64,000 bases of DNA from Trebouxia sp. TZW2008. Lineage: Eukaryota; Chlorophyta; Trebouxiophyceae; Trebouxiales; Trebouxiaceae. The translations under genes and the position numbers were made by a program. This document shows, piece by piece, positions 56,605 through 64,000 of the stretch. The notes under the pieces were generated by a model. It was not told the DNA's origin. It saw only the letters and a program-made list of their open reading frames with translations, and ran no database searches. Each line of letters opens with the position of its first letter. Position 1 is the stretch's first letter. Location of the stretch: NCBI GenBank assembly GCA_002118135.1, contig BDIU01000275.1, positions 168 to 64,167 on the forward strand. The letters are read 5' to 3'.

Positions 56605-58976
56605 ATGGTACAAGCACCGACGCAGCTGCCGAAGAGGGCTCTTGGCAAGACCGGCGTGCAGGTGTCATGCATTGGCATGGGCTGCAGCCCCTTCGGGCAC
56701 GCATACGGGGTGAGCATCGCTGACTGCATGGAGGCAAGGATCGGATTCGGATTTGTTGAGCTGCCGCAAGCAATACATGGTTTTTGCGCAGTCGCCAGAC
56801 GAGGATGCAGCAATGAAAGCTGTAGACGAGGCTTTCAAGCGCGGCGTCAACTTTTTCGATGTTGCACCTTTCTATGCCTCCGGCGATGCTGAGCGGGTGA
56901 GCGATTTATGCCAAGTCCATCAACTTGATGTTGTCCCTTTCATTGCTGCTTGTGAGATGCTGGGTCATCCAGATCGACGACATTTACATGCGTTGCAGTT
57001 GTTAGGACGAGCCATCAAGCACCTGCCTCGAGACCAAATTGTTGTTGCAACCAAAGTTGGCAAATATGTGGCTGGAGAGCCTGCAGACTTCAGCGCAGCC
57101 CGTGTCACAAAAAGTGTACATGAGTCCCTAGAAAGGATGCAACTCAAATACATTGACCTTATTCAAGTCCATGACATCGAATTTGCTGAGGACATGCGTC
57201 AGGTAAGGCATGCATTGATGCCATCCTGCATAGTCATAATTGCTACGCATCACTTGCCTGGAAAGATTCAGTATCTGCACATAACTGCCTGCTGACAATG
57301 CCAGAAGGTCTAATGACACATTGCAAAGCTTACTGGCCTTTGCATGCCAGCAACACATTGTGCAGCATGCATACCCCTCTAATAAGTCATGCATCTTGCA
57401 GATAGTCAATGAGACCATTCCAGCGCTTCAGAAGTTGAAGAAGGAAGGCCTTGTCAAATTCATTGGCATCACAGGCTATCCTTTGGATATCTACACATAT
57501 GTGCTAGACAGGTAGGTCACGCATTTTGCAAGGACCTGAGCGTCCTCAGCACACGCACATCCTACTCAAATTGACAGGCAATCATGCACACATGCTGCTG
57601 ACTACAAACTTCATTGCCACTGCGTTTGAGCTTTCCAACAGCTCAAGGAGTCAGTAGCCCTGTTTGCGGATGGTTTGCTGCATGCTGCATTGTATGATGG
57701 CGTCAATGTGACACAAATCGCAAAAGAGTCTATGCCTCAAGTTTTGAATTGCTGCGTGCAGGGCACCAGCTGGTGCTGTTGACACCATTCTGACGTACTG
57801 TCACAACAATCTGGCTGACCAGACGCTGCTGGACCTGCTGCCATACCTACACGAGAAGGGAGTAGGAGTTATCAGCGCCTCCTTCTCTTCAATGGGCCTT
57901 CTAAGAAAAGAGGTGAGCGCCTTGCAAAGCTGACGAGCATGGAGTAGTCGTGCTTGCTGCCGTTCTGCTGTCGTTCTGCAGATTACAACTCACCAGATAC
58001 TGGTTTGGTGCCTGTCTTGATGCCTGCTACATGTCCTCCAGCAGATTGTTGTCCTGGCATTGGCGCTGCCATTATTATCCCAGCGTTCCAACAGCCAAGC
58101 AACGTTGGCTTTGAAGAACCTGCACACATCATCTGTCACCTGTCGCGACAGCTGTTGTGGCATGCACCTGGCTCAACACCAAACGCTCAATTTAATTTCC
58201 CCATTAGCATGTTGCAAGACATATTGACATTGCGTATCTGCAGGAGGAAAGCAAAGAGTTCAGCATCATGCTTGGCTTGTGACTGCAGGGACCTCCAGAC
58301 TGGCATCCAGCACCAGCGCCTGTGAAGGAGGCCGCAGCCAAGGCTGCCAAACACGCCCAGTCCAGAGGCACCGACCTGGCCAGGCTGGCCATCACAGAGT
58401 TTGTCAGGTAACAACTTGCAGCACCCATACTTAGCATTGCTCACTGTTCGTCCAAGTACTGTTACGTAAATTGCAAATGCGAAGGATTTATGCCTCCGCC
58501 AAGATGTCGAGTCAAGTTGAGTAGGTCTGAAGTTGTTTGCGACTGAGGATGTTTTGATAGCTTGCTGTCTGCAAAACCAATGCTTTGCAGCATTATGCTT
58601 CACTTTCCACATGCGTGTCCGCAACGATCGTCCCAAGGTGCAGGCACATGTCTTGAGCTCCATATGGAGCATTGCTCAGTGATTTTGACGCTGTGATCCA
58701 CCGTTGTGTTGCAAAGAAAAGCAGAATGTTACAAAACCGCCTTGTTCAAGTATGTAAGTTTGGTCTTGCAGGACTGAAGGCATATCACTCAACTTGATGG
58801 GCATGGCGACTCCTCAGGAGGTAGACACAGATGTGCAAATCACTCTAGAGGCCTTGGGGGTGGTACCATCAAAGTCTGCAGCTCTGGATGCTGAAGTCTT
58901 GCCGGAAGTGAAAGACATATTCAAGCCCGTCATGAACACTACATGGAAGACTGGGCTGCAAGATAACAGGAAGTGA
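56605..58976 (+). CDS. LGALDH: L-galactose dehydrogenase
   Basis: Oxidises L-galactose to L-galactono-1,4-lactone with NAD+, the penultimate step of the plant/algal ascorbate pathway. It is an aldo-keto reductase acting in the cytosol. Seven exons join in frame: 56605-56709, 56792-56896, 56999-57202, 57402-57511, 57762-57912, 58289-58407 and 58772-58976. They give 332 residues, close to plant L-GalDH (about 320). Family blocks: LGKTGVQVSCIGMGCSPFG, NFFDVAPFYASGDAE (catalytic Asp and Tyr), IVVATKVGKY (Lys), the HDIEFAEDMRQIVNETIPAL stretch, KFIGITGYPLDIYTYVLDR, VDTILTYCHNN, LLDLLPYLHEKGVGVISAS and GPPDWHPA. The last block, common to L-GalDH, rules out most other aldo-keto reductases. Confidence 0.95.
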
Positions 58977-59842
58977 TACTGTCAGGCACACATTGCAGCA
59001 CTGCCCTAATGTGTTGTGTGCAGACATGGCAATCAGCACTTCTGATAGTCAGCATTTCGTTGTGCTTAGCATTTGCTAGCAACATGAGTCACAGTGCAAA
59101 GGTTATGGCAATGTGCAGCCTGCTTGTTTGGCTTGTACTGCTGCAACATCACATCATATCATAGTGATGTTTCAGGACCTTAGAGATCAGTGCAGGAGCA
59201 GTGCTAGTGATGAGTGCCAGTGCCAGTGCAAACTTATACGTATTGCAACTGTCTACAAGGATTGCAGCCTTTTTGTCAAGCATGTTCTGAAGTGCTTCAG
59301 GTTGCTTCCTCTCTCTGTTCCTGATTCAGCCTGATGTTACAGAGTCTATCAGTACAAGTTTATGTAAAGATTGGCTGTCACCATCAAGCTTTTTTCAAAT
59401 TGTGCTTCATTATGCTCATATGCAAGTTTGCATGACATTGTGCAAAGGCGTATACGTATTGCTGACGTGCTCTGAGAAACTCTGCAAATGCATGCAATGA
59501 GGTAACATGAACATCGAGACTTTCTTGCTTCAAGGCCCGTTTGTGTCAATCATAATGCTTGCCATCGATAGTCATGGCCTTTGCACTGGACTTTGCAGCT
59601 CTGAAACCAGTCCAGGCGTTGAACCGGCCTTGTTGCGAATTTTGACGTAAAGCTCGACCCGTTCTGCTGGGCCAACGAAATCTTTGCGACCGGTATTTCT
59701 GATGCACCGGTTCTGGCAGCAGTGTGACTTGCATTGAGCGCTTATGTTGCAGGTCCTTCAGCAGCTCGCTGTATGTACGTGAATAAGGGCTGAACCCGGG
59801 GTCAAGGCTTTCGGGGCTGCCACCGCGGTGACCTTCCGAGAC
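58977..59842. other. Spacer, no gene seen
   Basis: 866 bp between two genes on the same strand. A TGTAA at 59363-59367 is a possible distal polyadenylation signal for L-galactose dehydrogenase. No further gene was recognised. Confidence 0.4.
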
Positions 59843-62800
59843 ATGCTCGCCGCGCAAAACGTATTGACAACCCGCAATCTGTGTCCTGCGCATCGGCAAA
59901 CCTACAGCAAAGCACCGATTGCCTGTATTGGTCGGTCGGTTACCCTCAGCAAGCCCGTAACTGCCTTTCGGAGGTCAAGCAGTCTCTATAGCTCCTGTAA
60001 GCATAGCAGTAGCAGGCATCAGAGACGTCCGCACAGAAAGTTTCGGTGGCGCTGCGAAGCTCTTGCAGCTGACGCTACTGCTGATAGTCTGATCACTCCA
60101 GAGTATGCCATACCCTTGAGCTTGATGAGACAGCAGGACTTCAATAGCATTTCATGCGTTGTTGAAGTCTGTCTGCGTTGCATCAGACATCTCACATTGG
60201 AACTGTACTTGCAGCACCAAGGAGACAAGACAGGTTCCACTAGTGAAAAATCCTCAGCCACGAGGGCCGCTAGATGACAAGTACATTTGGGGCCTGATTT
60301 TCAGACAAAAGTCCCATCTGGTGCTTGCAGGTAAGCTGCAAAGTTTTCATATTGCGCTTGATAATGCACGTGCCTCAGTGGATGCAAGAACGGCAAACAC
60401 AAGGCATTGTTTGCAGCACTCGTGACTTGCTTGCAGGGGTGTCATTGACCATTGCTACTCTCTGCAATTTGGCATCCCCAGTGGTGACAGGAATACTGTT
60501 TGAGACTCTGACCAAGGGACAAAACTTCTCCCAATATCCCAAATTCTTGGCTGTGTTGGGGACGCTATACATTGTAGAGCCTCTAGTGACACGAGTGTAC
60601 ATCAAAAACGCATGTGCAGCTGGCGAAAAGGTGAGAACTGCAGCAGAATGTCACTCTTACATTTGGCAGACATTCGTGGCAGCTTTGCACTCCAGCAATG
60701 CCTTTGCAGAGTGTCTGATCACTTTGCAAGCTGGGGCAATGCTACAGGAAATCTGATGCTCTTGCACAGCAGACGCAGCAACAGCATAGACTGCCTCATG
60801 CATTGTTGCCATCTGCATATGCCTCAGAGGTTGTGTGTAGGCTGCATACACACACACAGGTGCCAAGCATGGTACACAGTAGCATGATTGACTGACAATC
60901 ATCCGTTTATTCTTTGCATCATGCAATATTGAGGCGCGCATACACCCTGCTTACAGCGTTTGCTGGCTGAGCAGACATACACAGGTGGCAAAAACAGAGA
61001 ATAGTAACATAGCTGACTGCAGAAACCTGTTGCTTGCAGGTTCTGGCTGCCCTCCGACTAGAGCTGTTCAGAACGCTGCTGCTGCAGAAAGTGGAGTTCT
61101 TTGACAGGCATACCACCACAGAGTTGACGTCCCTCCTGTCAGTAGAGCTAGACAACGTCCGCAGCTTTGTGTTTGGCAATGTGTCAAGGGACAGGGGTCT
61201 GAGGGCGATTTTAGAAGCCTCAGGCTCAGTTCTAGTGCTGTTTGTCCTGTCATGGCGTCTTGGGCCTGTTCTTGGTCTTGTTATTGTGTCCACAGCAGTC
61301 ACAGCAGCCTTGTACAGACAGCAAACTAAGGACGTGGAGAAACAGAACTCCCAAGCACTGTCACACATGGTTGGCATTGCCGATCAGGCGTTTGCAGCTA
61401 TCAGGACTGTCAGGTGAGCCCAACTCACTCTTTACAGAGTGAACAGCATCATGCATCACAAAATTTCACAAATGCTTTACCTAGCGCAATTGATGCATTG
61501 TCAATGACTATGCGACACAGCTCAACATGTTCAGCCCTGTTGTGGCGAGTGCTGTAGGGAAACGTTGATGCTTGCAGGCTGTTGATCATTGCATTCCTTT
61601 CCGCTTCCACTGCAAAGCACACACTCAGCTGCTGCCTAGGCGACTGGTTAGCAATCAGCATGACTGATGGTGTGGCAGCATTCTACATTCTTCTGTACTT
61701 CAGGTCTTTGGCCAGAGAAGCCTTTTGCATAGCATGCTTAGCATGCACTTAGAATGAGATCAATGATTGATGCAGGTCTTTTGCTGGAGAAGCCTTAGAG
61801 CGGGAACGCTTTGGAGTCGATGTGCTTGCATCCTTCCACAGTGGAGTGGGCTTTGCGAAAGCCAAGGCAAACGTTGAGAGCCTCAACAGGTGCAGCCCTA
61901 TCTGCAGTTTCCTGAACAGTCCTCAGCAACAACAGCTTGTCAAATCTACCAAAGATACCTGCCACACTTGTTTCACACTGTTTCCAAAGGTCATGCTAGC
62001 AATTCTCACAAGCATGCCTGTTGGTACCATGCATCAGCACAAGATATGCTTCAAATCAACAGTGTCAGGTGCCAGTCCATGTATGACTGCCTCCAAGAGG
62101 ATATTGGCAAGAGACTGAGCAGAAGCTGTTTCTGTTTACATGCAGCACCTGCAGCCCTGTGATGTCCCCCTGCAGCTGCAAAACCATATCCACATCTTAG
62201 CAGCTCAATGTGGGCGCGCTTGATGCCTGATGCTGTGTTGTGCAGGACAGCGATACATTGCTCATTGTTTGCTCTGTATGGCCTAGGAGGCCTCCTGGTG
62301 CAGCGCAAACTAATTCCAATCCGAGTGCTGCTGTCTGCAATTGGGTTCACTTTCAGCCTGGTGTTTGCCACTCAGGGTGTGGTGCAAACCCTGGCCGACA
62401 CACGCAAGGTCACATCCTCCATTCAAAGGTGCCTTTGCAACCCTCTATAAGCTGCAGAGTTATGCACTTGATTTCAGTTGCAATCGAGTGCAATTCAGTT
62501 GAGTTGCAGTTGAGTGCATTCCATCAATGAATGTTGACTTCAATGCTGATGCTGTTGCACGAGACACTGTCTGGCAGCGCTGTGCACCTTGTCACGCAAA
62601 CCAAGATGTTGTGTGACCTCTGTGTGCATCTGGAATTCGGGCTGTTTTTGAGTAGCAGCAGGCATGAGGCATGCATAGCTTTTTGACCTCTGTTCAAAGA
62701 GTGCCACGCAAAGCCCTAGCAGGTTTTACGATGAAGTGTGGCTGGTTGCTTTCTGTACATCCGTCCTTGTCAACTGATATTTCAGCAACGTGCGATCCCT

Positions 62801-64000
62801 GCCAGGCACAGTTGCATGCTCTGCACCTCTTGTTGCATTCCTCATTGCCTCCTCTTCCATTCATATGGATAGACCAGCCATGAAGTTGGTGGAGTCCAAC
62901 ACAATCAGCAAACTGTGCATGCAAGTCTTGTGAGGCAGTTGGTGTGCACAGGGTGCAAGAGCTACTGCTGCAGTCTCAGCCTGACCCCTCAATGGCAGGG
63001 GCCCTCCCCCCCGGCGCATGGTGGGAAGCTAACCCTCGCTCACAAAACAGCAGTCAACCTCCCCAGGCAAGCTGTATAAACACGTAAAAGCAGTTGTGCC
63101 TTCTTCTGTTGTTCTGCATGTGCTGCATGCTCTGTTGACATTGACAGCCAATGGTGCCAAGATGCAGTCCTGCCTTCTGCTGTCGTTCTGTATTTGCTTT
63201 ATGCTCTGTTGGCACTTACAGGCAGGGCAACAGGGCAATCATGCCTTCTGCTTCTGCTCTCTCTATGCTGCATGTATTTGGCACACACAAGCAACATCAA
63301 GCATGTTTTGAGGCTGGTGCTTCACTGCATAACGACAGATTGTATGGAAACTTCAGTGCATGCATGCTCACCACCTGTCAAAAAATAATGTTCTGGCCAA
63401 GCAATGCGAGACTCATGGCTTGATCAGGCAAAGAGAAACCTGTGCTGTCTTGTTCAGGTGCAGGCCTATGGCCCAAATGCTGGCGATGCAGCTTTGCTTG
63501 CAGCCAAGAAAGGCCCTCTAGAGCTGCGGGAAGTACATTTCTCATATCCATTGCGGCAGAATGCGCCAGGTACGTCTTGCTTGGGTAGTGCCACCAAGAG
63601 AATATCATCTTGCACCTGCTGCAGTGTCAGCTTTTGCAGCTTATGCTGATTCATGCACACTGCTGCGTCATGTTACGCAGCTTGAAGCAGTACTGTTGCG
63701 ACGCGTTGCTGCCCGTGTGCTGCATCTTGCTGTCCAAAGCTGAGGACTCTGCCACTAGCATTGACCTGCGCTGTCTGTGAACGCATTCTCAAGTTTGGCA
63801 AGTTCACGTCATATGCAAGTCAAGAAACCACAAAATCGAACTGCCCAAACGACTGCAGTGCAAAACTTTGCCAAACACATGTCTTGGTATATTGTTATAT
63901 TTTCATGCAGTGCTGAGAGGTCTCGATCTCATTCTGCCCCGTGGAACCATTACAGCTGTGGTGGGAAGAAGCGGTGCTGGCAAAAGCACAGTTGCTTCCC
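59843..64000 (+). CDS. Half ABC transporter, TAP/ABCB type, plastid-targeted (partial)
   Basis: An ATP-driven half transporter that must dimerise. The gene runs off the right edge. Nine exons join in phase: 59843-60102, 60230-60330, 60437-60630, 61040-61413, 61776-61889, 62246-62428, 62952-63066, 63458-63569 and 63911 to the edge. The first exon is a Ser/Arg-rich plastid or mitochondrial targeting peptide (TAFRRSSSLYSSCKHSSSRH). The membrane domain follows (GVSLTIATLCNLASPVVTG; KVEFFDRHTTTELTSLL; SHMVGIADQAFAAIRTVRSF). After a divergent linker (VQELLLQSQPDP) comes the nucleotide-binding domain: LELREVHFSYPLR, LRGLDLILPRGTITAVVG, and Walker A GRSGAGKSTV at the edge. Walker B and the signature motif lie beyond it. 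It resembles plant chloroplast ABCB proteins. Intron 7 has a GC donor (CAG|GCAAGC). Confidence 0.9.

Noticed and set aside
1..64000. tRNA, rRNA or other structured RNA genes
   Set aside because: I looked for T-loop-like GGTTCGAATCC motifs and conserved rRNA blocks on both strands and saw none. A covariance-model search would be needed to exclude them.

Overview
The window reads as nuclear DNA of a photosynthetic eukaryote, most likely a unicellular green alga and possibly a trebouxiophyte. The genes are intron-dense, with short exons and GT..TGCAG introns. Plant-lineage genes are present: a cytochrome c6A with its cysteine-bearing insertion, an L-galactose dehydrogenase, and plastid transit peptides. 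There is no prokaryotic operon structure. For most genes I rebuilt the exon chain by hand. In nine genes the exons join in one open frame from start to stop.

Layout. 1-6.9 kb: a decayed-looking F-box/LRR gene, then a 2.8 kb pentanucleotide satellite folded around a 0.28 kb inverted repeat. 7-11 kb (-): prenylcysteine oxidase. 11.6-14.5 kb (+): a MAPK15/ERK7-type kinase. 15.1-16.0 kb (-): TAF11. 16.4-24.4 kb (+): a long low-complexity protein with Gln/Tyr-rich, RS-like and RGG segments. 25.2-37.7 kb: a sunscreen-type locus. 39.1-49.7 kb (-): an ankyrin-repeat gene with roughly one repeat per exon. 51.1-51.7 kb (-): cytochrome c6A. 52.3-53.7 kb (+): another short-chain dehydrogenase. 54.6-56.0 kb (-): an intronless EamA-type transporter. 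56.6-59.0 kb (+): L-galactose dehydrogenase. 59.8-64 kb (+): a plastid-type half ABC transporter cut by the window edge.

The main result is the 25-38 kb locus. A sugar-phosphate cyclase of the 2-epi-5-epi-valiolone synthase (EEVS)/desmethyl-4-deoxygadusol synthase type, with a plastid transit peptide, is transcribed divergently from a gene whose ten exons join in frame into one methyltransferase-oxidoreductase fusion. That is the same pair (EEVS + MT-Ox) that makes the UV-absorbing antioxidant gadusol in fish. Next to it lies a tandem paralogue that keeps the oxidoreductase half with identical exon lengths, lacks the methyltransferase, and carries its own N-terminal helical extension. A tubulin cofactor A gene sits between the two copies on the other strand.

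A second theme runs through the window. Introns repeatedly hold tandem copies of the neighbouring exon edge together with its splice site ('exon echoes'). They occur in prenylcysteine oxidase (104 bp x3), the RGG gene (137 bp x4 and two more sets), the oxidoreductase paralogue (208 bp x2) and the ankyrin gene (175 bp x4, 87 bp x3). Three genes also share GC-AG introns with the same donor, AG|GCAAGC.
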